Shown here piece after piece: positions 37,236 to 48,245 of a stretch of 64,000 nt of DNA. Origin of the DNA: Serratia liquefaciens (GTDB lineage: Bacteria; Pseudomonadota; Gammaproteobacteria; Enterobacterales; Enterobacteriaceae); assembly GCF_027594825.1 (NCBI RefSeq), contig NZ_CP088930.1, positions 4,029,019-4,093,018 on the forward strand, in the 5' to 3' direction. A program made the translations under genes and the position numbers. The stretch's first letter is position 1. Each line of letters starts with the position of its first letter. The notes beneath the pieces are model-generated. The model ran no database searches. It saw nothing but the letters and a program-made list of their open reading frames with translations, and was not told where the DNA came from.

Positions 37236-37849
37236 GACATAACCCCCAGCAGGTAAACAACGGTGAAGACGCAGATCCATACCACGTCCAGGAAGTGCCA
37301 GAACAGGCTCAGGCACATCAAACGGGTTTTGTTGGTTGCGGTCAGGCCACGCTTGCTGACCTGAATCATCATGATGATGATCCAGACCAGACCGGTAGTC
37401 ACGTGCAGACCGTGGGTCGCAACCAGCGCGAAGAAGCTGGACAGGAACGCGCTGCGATCCGGACCATAGCCTTCAACGATCAGGTGATGGAATTCGTAGA
37501 TCTCCATCGCGACGAAGCCCAGACCGAACAGGAAGGTCAGGAACAGCCAGGTGTTAACGCTGCCAACCTTGCCTTTGTTCATGCCGATCATCGCCATACC
37601 GTAGGTGATGGAGCTGAACAACAGCAGGAAGGTTTCAACCAGGACAAACTTCAGATCGAAGATGTCTTTGCCAGAGGGACCGCCAGCGGTCCCGTTCACC
37701 AGTACTGCATAAGTCGCGAACAAGCTCGCAAACAAAATACAGTCGCTCATCAGGTAGATCCAGAATCCGAAGACTTTGGTCTCTCCTGCGTCGTGGTGCC
37801 CATGCTCTGCATGGGCTGCGTTATGGTTAGTCAGAGTATCAGTTGACAT
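37232..37849 (-). CDS. cyoC: Cytochrome bo3 ubiquinol oxidase subunit III
   Basis: CyoC is the five-helix subunit III of the proton-pumping quinol oxidase. The 205-residue protein has a His-rich N-terminal tail ([11 protein letters not shown]), then [14 protein letters not shown] and the conserved [16 protein letters not shown] motif. Its start lies 11 bp inside the end of cyoB, so translation is coupled. Confidence 0.96.
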   Translation of the reverse strand: MSTDTLTNHNAAHAEHGHHDAGETKVFGFWIYLMSDCILFASLFATYAVLVNGTAGGPSGKDIFDLKFVLVETFLLLFSSITYGMAMIGMNKGKVGSVNTWLFLTFLFGLGFVAMEIYEFHHLIVEGYGPDRSAFLSSFFALVATHGLHVTTGLVWIIIMMIQVSKRGLTATNKTRLMCLSLFWHFLDVVWICVFTVVYLLGVMS

Positions 37850-39830
37850 GTTTCACGCCTGCTTTGCTGATTTGTTCATAGTGTTGGTTTTCAATGCGCT
37901 CGATCTCATCAACCTGCACATAGTAATCAACATCTTCATCGAAGCTCTTGGCAATCCAGGTCACGATCATACCTACGAAGGCAGCGATCGCCATCCACCA
38001 GATGTCCCAGATCATCGCGAAACCAAATACCAGGCTGAAGCCAGCAATAATCACACCGGCACCGGTATTCTTCGGCATATGAATCGGTTCGTATTTAGCC
38101 GGTTTCTTATAAGCTACGCCTTTTTCTTTCATGTCCCAGAATTCATCACGGTCATGAATCTGTGGCACTACGGCAAAGTTATAGAACGGCGGTGGAGACG
38201 AAGTCGACCACTCCAGCGTACGAGCACCCCATGGGTCACCGGTCAGGTCACGGTTCTGCTCACGGTCACGCACACTGACGAACACCTGAATCACTTGGCA
38301 CAGGATACCGCAGGCAATCAGAGCCGCGCCGCCCGCCGCTACCAGCAGCAGTGGGTGGAACTCTGGGTTGATGTTCTGGCTGATACGACGAGTCATACCC
38401 ATAAAGCCCAGAGCATACAGCGGCATAAAGGCCACGAAGAAGCCGATGATCCAGAACCAGAACGCGCGGATACCCCATTTTTCGTTCAGCGTGAAGCCGA
38501 AGGATTTAGGGAACCAGTAGGTCAGGCCTGCGAAGCAACCGAACACCACACCACCGATGATAACGTTATGGAAGTGGGCAATCAGGAACAGACTGTTGTG
38601 CAGCACGAAGTTCGCACCCGGCACGGCCAGCAGAACGCCGGTCATCCCACCCACGGAGAAGGTGATGATGAAGCCGATGGTCCACAGCATAGCGGAGTTG
38701 AGCTGAATGCGGCCCTGGTACATGGTGAACAGCCAGTTGAAGATTTTCACCCCGGTAGGGATGGAAATGATCATGGTGGCGATACCGAAGAAGGCGTTTA
38801 CGTTCGCGCCGGACCCCATGGTAAAGAAGTGGTGCAACCATACGATGAACGACAGAACGGTAATCGCGATGGTTGCCCATACCAGTGAGGTATAGCCGAA
38901 CAGGCGCTTTCTCGAGAAGGTCGCGGTGACCTCGGAGAACACACCGAACACCGGCAGAACCAGGATATACACCTCTGGGTGACCCCAGGCCCAAATCAGG
39001 TTGATGTACATCATCATGTTGCCGCCCATATCATTGGTAAAGAAATGGGTGCCCAGATAGCGATCCAGGGTCAGCAACGCGATGGTTACGGTCAGAATTG
39101 GGAAAGAAACGATGATCAGGACGTTAGTACACAGAGCTGCCCAGGTGAACACCGGCATCTTCATCAGAGGCATGCCAGGAGCACGCATCTTCAGAATGGT
39201 GGCGAAGAAGTTCACACCGGTCAACAGGGTACCAATACCGGAAATCTGCAGGCTCCAGATCCAGTAGTCGACCCCGACGCCAGGACTGTATTCCTTGCCC
39301 GACAGCGGCGGATACGCCAGCCAACCTGTTTGCGCGAACTCACCAACCCCCAGAGAGATGTTGATCAGCACTACGCCCACCACGAAGAACCAGAAGCTCA
39401 GGGAGTTCAGGAACGGGAAGGCAACGTCGCGCGCACCGATTTGCAAAGGTACCACTACGTTCATCAGACCTACCACGAAAGGCATCGCCATGAAGAAGAT
39501 CATGATAACGCCGTGGGCGGTGAAGATTTGGTCGTAGTGGTGCGGCGGCAGGAATCCGGCCTCGCCGGCGGACGCAAGCGCCTGCTGACTACGCATCATG
39601 ATGGCATCGGCAAAACCACGCAGCAGCATAACCATTGCCACGATGATGTACATGATACCAATTTTTTTATGGTCAACCGAAGTCAACCAGTCGCTCCATA
39701 GCCATTTCCACTTGCCGAAATAGGTTATCAGCGCCAGCAGTGCCAGGCCCCCAATAACAATTGCAGCAACGGTGACCATGATGATCGGTTCGTGGTACGG
39801 AACCGCATCAATCGTTAATTTTCCCAACAT
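37839..39830 (-). CDS. cyoB: Cytochrome bo3 ubiquinol oxidase subunit I
   Basis: CyoB is the catalytic subunit, carrying heme b, heme o3 and CuB and pumping protons. The 663 residues equal E. coli CyoB. The haem and copper ligands are visible: [11 protein letters not shown], the cross-linked His-Tyr region [19 protein letters not shown], and [12 protein letters not shown]. The start at 39830 ([15 protein letters not shown]) has GAGGA eight bases upstream and lies 4 bp after cyoA; the in-frame codon at 39866 lies within cyoA. Confidence 0.97.
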   Translation of the reverse strand: MLGKLTIDAVPYHEPIIMVTVAAIVIGGLALLALITYFGKWKWLWSDWLTSVDHKKIGIMYIIVAMVMLLRGFADAIMMRSQQALASAGEAGFLPPHHYDQIFTAHGVIMIFFMAMPFVVGLMNVVVPLQIGARDVAFPFLNSLSFWFFVVGVVLINISLGVGEFAQTGWLAYPPLSGKEYSPGVGVDYWIWSLQISGIGTLLTGVNFFATILKMRAPGMPLMKMPVFTWAALCTNVLIIVSFPILTVTIALLTLDRYLGTHFFTNDMGGNMMMYINLIWAWGHPEVYILVLPVFGVFSEVTATFSRKRLFGYTSLVWATIAITVLSFIVWLHHFFTMGSGANVNAFFGIATMIISIPTGVKIFNWLFTMYQGRIQLNSAMLWTIGFIITFSVGGMTGVLLAVPGANFVLHNSLFLIAHFHNVIIGGVVFGCFAGLTYWFPKSFGFTLNEKWGIRAFWFWIIGFFVAFMPLYALGFMGMTRRISQNINPEFHPLLLVAAGGAALIACGILCQVIQVFVSVRDREQNRDLTGDPWGARTLEWSTSSPPPFYNFAVVPQIHDRDEFWDMKEKGVAYKKPAKYEPIHMPKNTGAGVIIAGFSLVFGFAMIWDIWWMAIAAFVGMIVTWIAKSFDEDVDYYVQVDEIERIENQHYEQISKAGVKHVN

Positions 39831-39834
39831 CAGT

Positions 39835-40782
39835 TTATTCCTCGGCTCCGGCGTGAGCATGTTCACCCATGTCCATACCCTGGCTCATGTCCATGCCTTC
39901 GTGCGCGGTAGCGCCTTTGTGCATGTCCATATCACCCATGAATTTGCCAATAGTTTCTTTGAACAAATTCGGTTTGACACTGGAGAAGTACTCGACCGGG
40001 TTGTTTTCACTCGGCTCTGCCAGTTTGTTAAAGTCGCTGGTGGCGTTTAGGTTATTCGACGATGCTTTCACCTTGGCAACCCACTGATCGAAGTCGCCTT
40101 CGGTTGGGGTGACAATGGCGGTGAATTTCATGCCGGAGAACCCGCGACCGCTGAAGCTGCTTGAAATACCGTCGTATTTGCCTGCTTCATTGCCGATCAG
40201 GTGCAGTTTGGTCTGCATCCCGGCCATCGCATAAATCTGCCCACCTAACTGAGGAATAAAGAACGAGTTCATTACCGAGTTAGAGGTGATCTTGAATTCG
40301 ACTGGAACATCTTTCGGGAAAGCCAGCTCATTAACCGTCGCGATGCCTTGTTCCGGGTAGATAAACAGCCATTTCCAGTCGAGCGACACCACTTCGATCG
40401 TCATCGGCTTCTTGTCAGTGACAATCGGCTTGAACGGATCCAGCTCGTGGGTAGTCTTCCAGGTAATGGTGCCAAGGATGGCGATGATAATGATAGGAAT
40501 GGTCCAGACGACCGCTTCGATCTTGTTGGAATGTGACCAGTTCGGACTGTACTTGGCGTCTTTGTTGGAAGCACGGTACTTCCAGGCAAAGGCGAACGCC
40601 ATAAAGATAACTGGTATCACCACGATCAGCATCAACGCGATTGCAGTGATAATCAGTGTCCGTTGCTCAACACCAATTGCTCCTTTGGGGTTCATCAATA
40701 CCATATTGCAACCACTGAGCATTACAGTGGAGGCAATTAATGACAACATCCCAATACTTTTATTGTATTTCTTAAGTCTCAT
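39835..40782 (-). CDS. cyoA: Cytochrome bo3 ubiquinol oxidase subunit II
   Basis: CyoA is the lipoprotein subunit II. The 315-residue precursor has a lipobox MLSGC (Cys25), two membrane helices, and a periplasmic cupredoxin fold that lacks the CuA ligands of cytochrome c oxidases, as expected for a quinol oxidase. The C-terminal 40 residues are rich in Met and His ([23 protein letters not shown]), as in E. coli but with a different pattern. It is the first gene of the operon and follows a good promoter. Confidence 0.96.
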   Translation of the reverse strand: MRLKKYNKSIGMLSLIASTVMLSGCNMVLMNPKGAIGVEQRTLIITAIALMLIVVIPVIFMAFAFAWKYRASNKDAKYSPNWSHSNKIEAVVWTIPIIIIAILGTITWKTTHELDPFKPIVTDKKPMTIEVVSLDWKWLFIYPEQGIATVNELAFPKDVPVEFKITSNSVMNSFFIPQLGGQIYAMAGMQTKLHLIGNEAGKYDGISSSFSGRGFSGMKFTAIVTPTEGDFDQWVAKVKASSNNLNATSDFNKLAEPSENNPVEYFSSVKPNLFKETIGKFMGDMDMHKGATAHEGMDMSQGMDMGEHAHAGAEE

Positions 40783-40831
40783 CTAACGACCTCAATTACA
40801 AAGGCTCTATTGTCGTTTCATGTGTGCGGGC

Positions 40832-40860
40832 ATTTTACGGGAAGGTTGCAGTACTGTAAA
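40832..40860 (-). promoter_or_regulatory. Promoter of cyoABCDE
   Basis: On the minus strand, -35 TTTACA (40855-40860) and -10 TAAAAT (40832-40837) are separated by exactly 17 bp, each one base from consensus. The leader to the cyoA ATG is about 45 bp. Confidence 0.7.
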
Positions 40861-40872
40861 CATGCTTAAGGG

Positions 40873-40944
40873 AGTGTCAGCGCCTTGTTGACACTTTCTG
40901 TTAAGGGTGTCACAGATGTCACGCTACGTGACAATTTACCAATG
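40873..40944. promoter_or_regulatory. TGTCA/TGACA cluster upstream of the cyo promoter
   Basis: Five TGTCA or TGACA pentamers occur in 61 bp. Two pairs form inverted repeats: AGTGTCA-N9-TGACACT (40873-40895) and TGTCACG-cta-CGTGACA (40917-40933). A PdhR-like half-site ACCAAT follows at about 40939. The cluster begins about 12 bp above the -35 element. Confidence 0.35.
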
Positions 40945-41192
40945 GCAACAACGCGTTGGCGCGCTGAATCGTGCCGAGCAACCCGTATGTTAAGGAAAAC
41001 TAAAGGTATGATGAATCTTGCAGCTGAAAACGCTTTTTTGAAATACGAGTGAAAGGTTTATTTAATGTAAAATAATTGTGTCTTAAAGGTGAATTTAATT
41101 TTATTTCCCGATCTCGCTATTCGAATAAAAAAATAATTTGGGCGGGAATTATATTTTTTAACTAAATAAATACATCACCCTGATGCATTTTT
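40945..41192. other. AT-rich intergenic region between cyoA and ampG
   Basis: About 250 bp with long A/T runs, especially 41030-41170. I see no gene and no clear promoter. A small palindrome catcaccctgatg lies at about 41173-41185. Confidence 0.4.
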
Positions 41193-41218
41193 GCCGACCG
41201 GCACGATGACCGGTCGGC
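41193..41218. terminator. Hairpin after ampG
   Basis: Perfect 9-bp stem gccgaccgg / ccggtcggc lies just past the ampG stop. On the ampG strand it is followed by A rather than T residues, so it is not a canonical intrinsic terminator. Confidence 0.4.
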
Positions 41219-41223
41219 GATTA

Positions 41224-42702
41224 TCAGGCCAGTTTGGTACGGCGCAGTGCCAGATAGTCCAGCAAACTGCCCATCGCAATGCCCACCAGACTCAGCGCGG
41301 CACCCATTTGCAACAGCCGATCGGCCAGGTTCGGCAACAGGGTCCAGTCGAGCGCATTGGTGATCAGCAGGAGCAGCCACAGGCCCAGCAAGGTACAGCC
41401 CAGCGTCAGCAGGCGCAATGCCCAACGGTAAAACTGGCGGAATTCGGTGCGTGGCATGAAGTCATCGGTGCGCTGGGTATATTCCAGCGTCTGACGGCAC
41501 AGGTGCAGCAGCAGCAGGCCCGGCACCGCGGCGACGATCGAGAATAAATAGAATAACGGCCAGCCGTGTGCTTCAACAAACCAACCGGCAATGGGCCCGA
41601 CATACACCCGCCCGACGGCGGACAGCGCCGACAGCAGGGCGAACTGGGTGGCGGAAAATGACTTGTTGCACAGCGTCATCAGCAGCGCGACAAAGGCCGC
41701 GGTGCCCATACCGCCACACAGGTTTTCCAGGAAGATGGCGCTGCCCATGGTCATGATGTTTTTATCGGTGACCGCCAGGATCCAATAACCGAGATTGGAA
41801 ACCGCCTGCAGGATGCCGAACAGCATCAGGGCGCGGAACAGGCTGAGGCGTTGCATCAGCACGCCGCCAAACAGCGCACCGACGATGGTGGCGAACAGGC
41901 CGAGGGTTTTGTTGACCAGCCCGACTTCACCGGCATCGAAGCCGACGCCACGGATCAGGAAGGTGGTGCTCAGGCTGCCGGCAAAGGCATCGCCCATCTT
42001 GTACATGACGATCAGCAGTAAAATCAGCCAGGCATTGTTACGCGCAAAGAAATCACGCAGCGGAGCGACTACCGCCTGCTCCATGGTACGCGGTGCCGGA
42101 ATGCTGTCGTCGGGTTCAGGTGCCAGCAGGGTGGCGACAATTCCGATCAGCATCAGCCCGGCCATCAGCCAGTAGGTCGACTGCCAGCCTAAATAGCGAT
42201 CCGCCAGCCACAGCGCCAACCCACCGGACACCAGCATGGCCAGCCGGTAACCCAATACCGAAACTGCGGCACCGGTGCCGCGCTCTTCGGCGCTCAGCAG
42301 ATCGGTTTTATAGGCGTCAAAAACAATATCCTGCGACGCGGAACAGAACGCCACCAGTACCGCCAATGCCGCCAGCCACCAAAGGTGCTGTGCCGGCTGC
42401 ATAAAGCCCATTGCGACAATCGACACCACCAGCAACAGTTGGCTGATCAGCAGCCAGCCGCGCCGCCGCCCGAGAAAGGGCGGGGTGTAGCGGTCCATAA
42501 AGGGCGACCACAGGAATTTGAACACATAGGCCTGACCGACCAGCGAAAAAATGCCGATGGTTTTCAGATCGATGTTTTCGACGGTCATCCAGGCTTGCAG
42601 CGTGCCGGAGGTCAGTGCCAAGGGCAGACCCGACGCGAAGCCCAGCAGCAGGAGGATGGCGGAGTTACGCTGGGTAAAGATATTCAGATACTGTTTCGAC
42701 AT
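41224..42702 (-). CDS. ampG: Muropeptide permease AmpG
   Basis: AmpG imports anhydro-muropeptides from the periplasm for cell-wall recycling and thereby feeds the signal that induces AmpC beta-lactamase through AmpR. The 492-residue MFS protein has about 14 membrane segments and the motifs GFASGLPLALTSGTLQAWM, SQDIVFDAYKTD and FLENLCGGMGTAAFVA. The start at 42702 gives MSKQYLNIFTQRNSAILLLL with AGGGA upstream. E. coli AmpG is 491 residues. Confidence 0.95.
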   Translation of the reverse strand: MSKQYLNIFTQRNSAILLLLGFASGLPLALTSGTLQAWMTVENIDLKTIGIFSLVGQAYVFKFLWSPFMDRYTPPFLGRRRGWLLISQLLLVVSIVAMGFMQPAQHLWWLAALAVLVAFCSASQDIVFDAYKTDLLSAEERGTGAAVSVLGYRLAMLVSGGLALWLADRYLGWQSTYWLMAGLMLIGIVATLLAPEPDDSIPAPRTMEQAVVAPLRDFFARNNAWLILLLIVMYKMGDAFAGSLSTTFLIRGVGFDAGEVGLVNKTLGLFATIVGALFGGVLMQRLSLFRALMLFGILQAVSNLGYWILAVTDKNIMTMGSAIFLENLCGGMGTAAFVALLMTLCNKSFSATQFALLSALSAVGRVYVGPIAGWFVEAHGWPLFYLFSIVAAVPGLLLLHLCRQTLEYTQRTDDFMPRTEFRQFYRWALRLLTLGCTLLGLWLLLLITNALDWTLLPNLADRLLQMGAALSLVGIAMGSLLDYLALRRTKLA

Positions 42703-42755
42703 GAGTTCCCTGTCTGCACCGCCCGATGATCCGGGCGGCACAAGGCGTTCGCGGA

Positions 42756-43334
42756 TTAACGCGCGTTTTGCTTGATAAAGTCGTTGACGCTGGTGTCTTG
42801 CGCCATATCGGCAATAACGTCACCCAGCACGGTGTTGACCGCGTTAGTGATTTTCTCGTTGGTTGCCGTGAAGGCGCCCTGCACGTTATAGGTTGAACGG
42901 TAGTTCTTCACCTGTTTGTTGCCGTTTTTCGCCTGGGCGGTAATAGAAATATCGGCCTTGGTGGTGATGTTGTAGCGCAGGTTGCCTTCAGAGACGTCCG
43001 CATACAGGTTATTGACCACGATTTGCAGATCAACCGCGCCGTCAGCGCCAATCATGTAGCCGCGCGCGCCCATTTGTTTCTCGAGCACTTCCTGCAGTAA
43101 GAAGCGCAGATCGCGTGATGGCGTCAACGTCACCAACTGGCCGTCGCGGTTCACTTTCGCCAGCGCCTGGTCTTGACGCTGATCCGCGCCGTTAATGCTG
43201 ATGGTCACGCCCTGCAGGGTCGGATCTTGCTGTGGCAGGACGATCTTCGGCGTCACGTTCAGGGTATTGCTGCTGGTGGCACAGCCGGCCAGCATCAGTG
43301 CGGCCAACAGTGGAAGGCAAAGTTTTTTTAACAT
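42756..43334 (-). CDS. yajG: YajG family lipoprotein
   Basis: YajG is an envelope lipoprotein of unknown function; in E. coli it is cotranscribed with ampG. The 192-residue product (E. coli length) has a signal peptide ending LMLAGC with Cys18 and a mature domain without obvious catalytic residues. Its stop lies 53 bp before the ampG start, so ampG is probably expressed from the yajG promoter. The start at 43334 begins MLKKLCLPLLAALM. Confidence 0.92.
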   Translation of the reverse strand: MLKKLCLPLLAALMLAGCATSSNTLNVTPKIVLPQQDPTLQGVTISINGADQRQDQALAKVNRDGQLVTLTPSRDLRFLLQEVLEKQMGARGYMIGADGAVDLQIVVNNLYADVSEGNLRYNITTKADISITAQAKNGNKQVKNYRSTYNVQGAFTATNEKITNAVNTVLGDVIADMAQDTSVNDFIKQNAR

Positions 43335-43699
43335 AGTTACTGTCTCATTCTCGATGGATTTTAAGCTGCCGCAAACTGCCAAGATTAACGAAGCGGGTTT
43401 GAGCAGGCTTTCTGTAATAATCAGAGCGGGATAGCCAACAACAAATTGTCGACATCATAGCATCGCCGCCGGCCGGAGGAAGCGCAGAACGCACCGGAGT
43501 GACAAATTTTTACCTGCCGTTGATAAAAACATGCTTTTTTGCCCGTCTCAATCGGATAAACCTCAAGCGGCGGCGGATGTTGACCGTTTTTTGTCCGCAA
43601 AAAAGAGAAATTTACCTGAGGAATGGTCTAAAAGGGACGAAAGCGGCTAAGATTGAAATAGATGGGGGCGGTCCTCTGCCGGTGTAGTAAGGAGATCCT
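43335..43699. promoter_or_regulatory. Divergent yajG-bolA spacer
   Basis: This 365-bp spacer must hold the yajG-ampG promoter and the bolA promoter. E. coli bolA uses a stationary-phase gearbox promoter. A gearbox-like -10, CGGCTAAG, occurs at about 43645-43652, but no matching -35 is clear. No gene was seen. Confidence 0.3.
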
Positions 43700-44014
43700 A
43701 TGATTCGCGAGCAAATAGAAGCAAAGTTAAGGGCGGCATTTGAGCCCGCGTATCTGGAAGTCGTTGATGAAAGTTATCGTCATAACGTTCCGGCGGGTTC
43801 AGAAAGCCATTTCAAGGTGGTATTGGTCAGCGATCGCTTCGTCGGCGAACGTTTTCTGACGCGGCATCGTTCGATTTACGGCGTGCTGTCAGAGGAGTTG
43901 GCGGATGGCGTACATGCGCTGGCGTTGCACACCTATACCCTGAAAGAGTGGGAAGGGCTGCAGGATACCGTACCGGCTTCCCCGCCTTGCCGTGGGGCCG
44001 GAACCTTGGCCTGA
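43700..44014 (+). CDS. bolA: Transcriptional regulator / Fe-S partner BolA
   Basis: BolA affects cell shape and biofilm genes in stationary phase and binds monothiol glutaredoxins such as GrxD through a shared Fe-S cluster. The 104-residue protein has the class II KH-like fold. It includes [25 protein letters not shown] and the conserved [12 protein letters not shown] with its His ligand candidate. AAGGAG lies upstream. Confidence 0.95.
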   Translation: MIREQIEAKLRAAFEPAYLEVVDESYRHNVPAGSESHFKVVLVSDRFVGERFLTRHRSIYGVLSEELADGVHALALHTYTLKEWEGLQDTVPASPPCRGAGTLA

Positions 44015-44081
44015 CGGCTAAATTTGCGGTATCAGTGGAACTTTGACCACGATTTGGGGTATTACTACAGACGAATTTTGG

Positions 44082-44107
44082 AACGGCCTGCGGGCCGTTT
44101 CTGTTTT
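44082..44107 (+). terminator. Terminator after bolA
   Basis: Stem aacggcc / ggccgtt followed by tctgttttt. A second hairpin, aaggcc...ggccttttgg, lies at about 44140-44167. Both are in the 366-bp bolA-tig spacer. Confidence 0.7.
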
Positions 44108-44223
44108 TGACGACGACATAGCCGACGCGTAATGCAGCGAAGGCCGGGTCGGCTTCGGCGGCCTTTTGGCGATCAAATCGGCAAAAGTGTGAGTTTTAGC
44201 GCGCCGCCGCCGCCTTGCTTTCC

Positions 44224-44252
44224 TCGACTCGCTCCGCTTGCGCCGCTATAAT
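44224..44252 (+). promoter_or_regulatory. Promoter of tig
   Basis: -35 TCGACT (four of six) and a perfect -10 TATAAT are 17 bp apart. The leader to the tig ATG is about 120 bp. Confidence 0.65.
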
Positions 44253-44380
44253 GTCGCGTCTTATTTTTCCGGAATGGTTTCGGGACGCTTCTGTCATCAG
44301 GAAACTCGGTTCTGTAATGTAGCCGTCCTGGTTCTTGGAACGGAGTTGACCGAGCACTGTGATTTTTTTGAGGTAACAAG

Positions 44381-45685
44381 ATGCAAGTTTCAGTAGAAAC
44401 CACTCAAGGCCTTGGGCGCCGTCTCTCTATTACTGTACCCGCTGATACTATCAAGCAGGCTATTAAAAAAGAGCTGATCAACGCGGCAAAAAGCGTTCGT
44501 ATCGATGGCTTCCGTAAAGGCCATGTACCGATGAACATCGTTGAGCAACGTTATGGCGCTTCCGTTCGCCAGGACGTGCTGGGCGAAGCGATGCAACGCA
44601 GCTTTGTTGATGCGATCATCAAAGAAAAGATCAATCCGGCTGGCGCACCAAACTACGTGCCGGGCGAGTACAAAGAAGGTGAAGACTTCACTTTCGCGGT
44701 TGAATTCGAAGTGTATCCGGAAGTTGAGCTGAAAGGCCTGGATGGCATCGAAGTTGAGAAGCCGGTTGTTGAAGTTAACGACGCCGACGTTGACACCATG
44801 CTGGACACCCTGCGCAAGCAGCAGGCGACCTGGAAAGACAGCGATCGTGCAGCGCAAGCTGAAGACCGCGTAACCGTAGATTTCTCCGGTTCTATCGATG
44901 GCGAAGAGTTTGAAGGCGGCAAAGCCTCTGACTTCGTTCTGGCGATGGGCCAGGGCCGCATGATCCCAGGCTTCGAAGAAGGTCTGGTCGGTCATAAAGC
45001 CGGTGAAGAATTCACTATCGACGTTAACTTCCCGGAAGATTACCACGCTGAAAACCTGAAGGGCAAAGCGGCTAAGTTCGCTATCGTTCTGAAGAAAGTG
45101 GAAGAGCGTGAGCTGCCAGAGCTGACTGAAGAATTCATCAAACGTTTCGGCGTGGCTGATGGTTCTATCGAAGGCCTGCGTGCTGAAGTGCGTAAAAACA
45201 TGGAGCGCGAGCTGAAAGGCGCAGTGCGTAACCGCATCAAGACTCAGGCAATCGACGGCCTGGTCAGCGCTAACGAAATCGACGTTCCTGCTGCGCTGAT
45301 CGACGGCGAAGTTGACGTTCTGCGCCGTCAGGCTGCACAACGTTTCGGCGGCAACGAGAAGCAAGCGCTGGAACTGCCACGCGAACTGTTCGAAGAGCAG
45401 GCCAAGCGTCGCGTAGTGGTTGGTTTGCTGCTGGGCGAAGTGATCAGCACCAACGATCTGAAAGCTGACGAAGATCGCGTTAAGACGCTGATCGAAGAAA
45501 TGGCTTCCGCTTACGAAGATCCAAGTGAAGTTGTTGAGTTCTACAGCAAAAACAAAGAGCTGATGAACAACATGCGCAACGTTGCTCTGGAAGAACAAGC
45601 GGTTGAAGCCCTGCTGGCAAAAGCGAAAGTGACTGAGAAAGCCACCACCTTCAGCGAGCTGATGAACCAGACTCAACAGGCGTAA
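44381..45685 (+). CDS. tig: Trigger factor
   Basis: Trigger factor is the ribosome-bound chaperone that meets nascent chains. The 434-residue protein has the N-terminal ribosome-binding domain with [17 protein letters not shown]. The FKBP-type prolyl isomerase domain lies at about 150-245 ([19 protein letters not shown]), followed by the C-terminal helical arms. E. coli Tig is 432 residues. GAGG lies upstream of the ATG. The long ORF on the opposite strand is a shadow. Confidence 0.97.
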   Translation: MQVSVETTQGLGRRLSITVPADTIKQAIKKELINAAKSVRIDGFRKGHVPMNIVEQRYGASVRQDVLGEAMQRSFVDAIIKEKINPAGAPNYVPGEYKEGEDFTFAVEFEVYPEVELKGLDGIEVEKPVVEVNDADVDTMLDTLRKQQATWKDSDRAAQAEDRVTVDFSGSIDGEEFEGGKASDFVLAMGQGRMIPGFEEGLVGHKAGEEFTIDVNFPEDYHAENLKGKAAKFAIVLKKVEERELPELTEEFIKRFGVADGSIEGLRAEVRKNMERELKGAVRNRIKTQAIDGLVSANEIDVPAALIDGEVDVLRRQAAQRFGGNEKQALELPRELFEEQAKRRVVVGLLLGEVISTNDLKADEDRVKTLIEEMASAYEDPSEVVEFYSKNKELMNNMRNVALEEQAVEALLAKAKVTEKATTFSELMNQTQQA

Positions 45686-45748
45686 TGTCTGTACGCCAGG
45701 GCGCAATCTGACGCGCCTTCGGGCCTGGCTTGCCGGTCCCGGCGTTAA

Positions 45749-45786
45749 AAAAGCCCGTAACCTTCGGTTGCGGGCTTTTCTTTTTG
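45749..45786 (+). terminator. Rho-independent terminator after tig
   Basis: Stem aaaagcccgtaacc / ggttgcgggctttt with a ttc loop is followed by a run of T. It separates tig from clpP. Confidence 0.9.
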
Positions 45787-45911
45787 CCACGTTGCTGATT
45801 AATCTCAGGTTAAGCGTGACAATATGCACTATATTTACCCTGTTGCTCTTGGGACAGTCTGGCATGATGGTCATCGTCGACATGCCGGCCGCGTAAAAAT
45901 ACGCAGTCGGG

Positions 45912-45937
45912 CTTGAAATTCTGCCAGCGGCCCCAAT
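45912..45937 (+). promoter_or_regulatory. Sigma-32-type promoter of clpPX
   Basis: CTTGAAA at 45912-45918 and CCCCAAT at 45931-45937 with a 12-bp spacer resemble the heat-shock consensus CTTGAAA / CCCCATNT. E. coli clpP is also under sigma-32. The rest of the 427-bp tig-clpP gap (45686-46112) holds the tig terminator and nothing else I can identify. Confidence 0.6.
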
Positions 45938-46112
45938 CTGTAAAATGTAGTTATTTATGCTGTTTGCCAGAGTGCGCGGGATCAGAAAAACCGTCGGGTA
46001 CGTGTGGCGCGGGTCGAATGCTTGAGCATAGTCATCATGACCGTTCTCAAGTAGAATCGGTGTAAAAGGGTGTAACCCTGGCCGCCAAGGCAATTTCTAT
46101 TAGGAGACGGTA

Positions 46113-46736
46113 ATGTCATACAGTGGCGAACGAGATCAATTTGCACCTAACATGGCCCTGGTGCCGATGGTGGTAGAGCAGACTTCACGCGGGGAGCGTT
46201 CTTACGACATCTATTCCCGCCTGCTGAAAGAGCGCATTATTTTCCTGACCGGCCAGGTTGAAGATCACATGGCCAACCTGATTGTGGCGCAGATGCTGTT
46301 CCTCGAAGCGGAAAGCCCGGAAAAAGACATTTACCTATACATTAACTCCCCGGGTGGCGTGATCACCGCCGGCATGTCAATCTATGACACCATGAAGTTC
46401 ATCAAGCCGGACGTCAGCACCATTTGTATGGGCCAGGCGTGCTCGATGGGTTCCTTCCTGCTGACCGCAGGTGCCAAGGGCAAACGCTTCTGCTTGCCGA
46501 ACTCACGCGTGATGATCCACCAGCCGCTGGGCGGTTATCAGGGCCAGGCGACGGATATCGAAATCCACGCGCGTGAAATCCTGAAGGTGAAGGCGCGCAT
46601 GAACGAGCTGATGGCAGAGCATACCGGCCAGTCACTGGAGCAGATCGAACGCGATACCGAACGCGATCGCTTTATGACCGCGGAAGAAGCGGTAGAATAC
46701 GGTCTGGTTGACGGCATTCTGACGCACCGCAAGTAA
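46113..46736 (+). CDS. clpP: ATP-dependent Clp protease proteolytic subunit
   Basis: ClpP forms the tetradecameric protease barrel that works with ClpX or ClpA. The 207-residue protein has the catalytic triad Ser111 in [11 protein letters not shown], His136 in VMIHQPLGG and Asp185 in DTERDRF. The first dozen residues are likely a processed propeptide. E. coli ClpP has the same length. TAGGAG lies upstream, and clpX follows after 163 bp. Confidence 0.97.
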   Translation: MSYSGERDQFAPNMALVPMVVEQTSRGERSYDIYSRLLKERIIFLTGQVEDHMANLIVAQMLFLEAESPEKDIYLYINSPGGVITAGMSIYDTMKFIKPDVSTICMGQACSMGSFLLTAGAKGKRFCLPNSRVMIHQPLGGYQGQATDIEIHAREILKVKARMNELMAEHTGQSLEQIERDTERDRFMTAEEAVEYGLVDGILTHRK

Positions 46737-46899
46737 GTACCACGCGGCTGGCGAGGTATATGTGCGAGCCGATAGGCTATAGTAATCAGAGCGGGCGCAG
46801 CTCGCTCTGGTGAGCATAATCGGCGTTCCCGGTATGCGTTTTGGGCGCACTGCCGCCGTGATATTCCTGCGGGACAAAGACTAAAGAAGAGGTTTACTG

Positions 46900-48171
46900 A
46901 TGACAGATAAGCGCAAAGACGGTTCAGGAAAGCTGCTGTACTGCTCTTTCTGCGGCAAAAGCCAGCATGAAGTGCGTAAGCTGATTGCCGGTCCGTCAGT
47001 GTATATCTGCGATGAATGTGTTGACCTGTGTAACGACATTATTCGCGAAGAGATTAAAGAAGTTGCCCCGCATCGTGAGCGCAGTGCGCTGCCGACGCCG
47101 CACGAAATTCGTCACCACCTGGATGACTATGTCATTGGCCAGGAGCAGGCGAAAAAAGTGCTGGCGGTAGCGGTGTATAACCACTACAAACGCCTGCGTA
47201 ACGGCGATACCAGCAACGGTATCGAGTTGGGCAAAAGCAACATTCTGCTGATTGGTCCGACCGGTAGCGGTAAAACCCTGCTGGCGGAAACGCTGGCGCG
47301 CTTCCTGGATGTGCCTTTCACCATGGCCGATGCCACCACGCTGACCGAAGCCGGTTATGTGGGTGAGGACGTGGAGAACATTATCCAGAAGCTGCTGCAG
47401 AAGTGCGACTACGACGTGCAGAAAGCGCAGCGCGGCATCGTCTACATCGATGAAATCGACAAGATTTCCCGTAAGTCAGACAATCCGTCCATCACCCGTG
47501 ACGTGTCGGGCGAAGGCGTGCAGCAGGCTCTGTTGAAGCTGATCGAAGGCACCATTGCCGCGGTTCCACCGCAGGGTGGCCGTAAGCATCCTCAGCAGGA
47601 ATTCCTGCAGGTTGATACCTCGAAAATCCTGTTTATCTGCGGCGGCGCATTTGCCGGCCTGGATAAAGTGATCGGTCAGCGCGTCAATACCGGTTCCGGT
47701 ATCGGCTTTGGCGCTACCGTGAAAGGGGAAGCCGAGAAGGCGACCGAAGGCGAACTGCTGCTGCAGGCTGAGCCGGAAGATCTGATCAAGTTTGGCCTGA
47801 TCCCTGAGTTCATCGGTCGTCTGCCGGTCGTGGCAACCCTGAGCGAGCTGAGCGAAGATGCGCTGATCCAGATCCTGAAAGAGCCGAAAAATGCCTTAAC
47901 CAAACAGTATCAGGCATTGTTCAATCTGGAAGGCGTGGAACTGGAGTTCCGTGAAGAAGCGCTGAACGCCATCGCCAAGAAGGCCATGACGCGTAAAACC
48001 GGTGCACGTGGTCTGCGCTCCATTGTAGAAGGCGCGTTGCTGGACACCATGTATGACCTGCCGTCCATGGACAGCGTCGACAAAGTGGTGATCGATGAAT
48101 CGGTTATCGCCGGCCAGTCCAAACCTTTGCTGATTTACGGCAAACCGGAAGCACAGGCTTCAGGCGAATAA
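46900..48171 (+). CDS. clpX: ATP-dependent Clp protease ATP-binding subunit ClpX
   Basis: ClpX is the AAA+ unfoldase that feeds ClpP. The 423-residue protein has an N-terminal zinc-binding domain ([11 protein letters not shown]...CDECVDLC). Further on are the Walker A motif GPTGSGKT, Walker [10 protein letters not shown], the pore and RKH-type loops, and the ClpP-contacting IGFGA loop. GAAGAGG precedes the ATG. A strong terminator follows the gene. Confidence 0.97.
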   Translation: MTDKRKDGSGKLLYCSFCGKSQHEVRKLIAGPSVYICDECVDLCNDIIREEIKEVAPHRERSALPTPHEIRHHLDDYVIGQEQAKKVLAVAVYNHYKRLRNGDTSNGIELGKSNILLIGPTGSGKTLLAETLARFLDVPFTMADATTLTEAGYVGEDVENIIQKLLQKCDYDVQKAQRGIVYIDEIDKISRKSDNPSITRDVSGEGVQQALLKLIEGTIAAVPPQGGRKHPQQEFLQVDTSKILFICGGAFAGLDKVIGQRVNTGSGIGFGATVKGEAEKATEGELLLQAEPEDLIKFGLIPEFIGRLPVVATLSELSEDALIQILKEPKNALTKQYQALFNLEGVELEFREEALNAIAKKAMTRKTGARGLRSIVEGALLDTMYDLPSMDSVDKVVIDESVIAGQSKPLLIYGKPEAQASGE

Positions 48172-48201
48172 TTCGCCAGTCAAACCAGAAAGTTAATATC
48201 A

Positions 48202-48232
48202 AAATGGGGGATTTTATCCCCCATTTCTTTTT
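48202..48232 (+). terminator. Rho-independent terminator after clpX
   Basis: An 11-bp stem aaatgggggat / atcccccattt with a 3-base loop is followed by ctttttcc. Confidence 0.9.
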
Positions 48233-48245
48233 CCTGCATTCTTGC

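Noticed and set aside
44390..46093. 567-codon ORF on the strand opposite tig
   Set aside because: It runs antisense through a strongly conserved gene, has no family motif, and extends through the tig terminator. It is a shadow of high-GC codon use.
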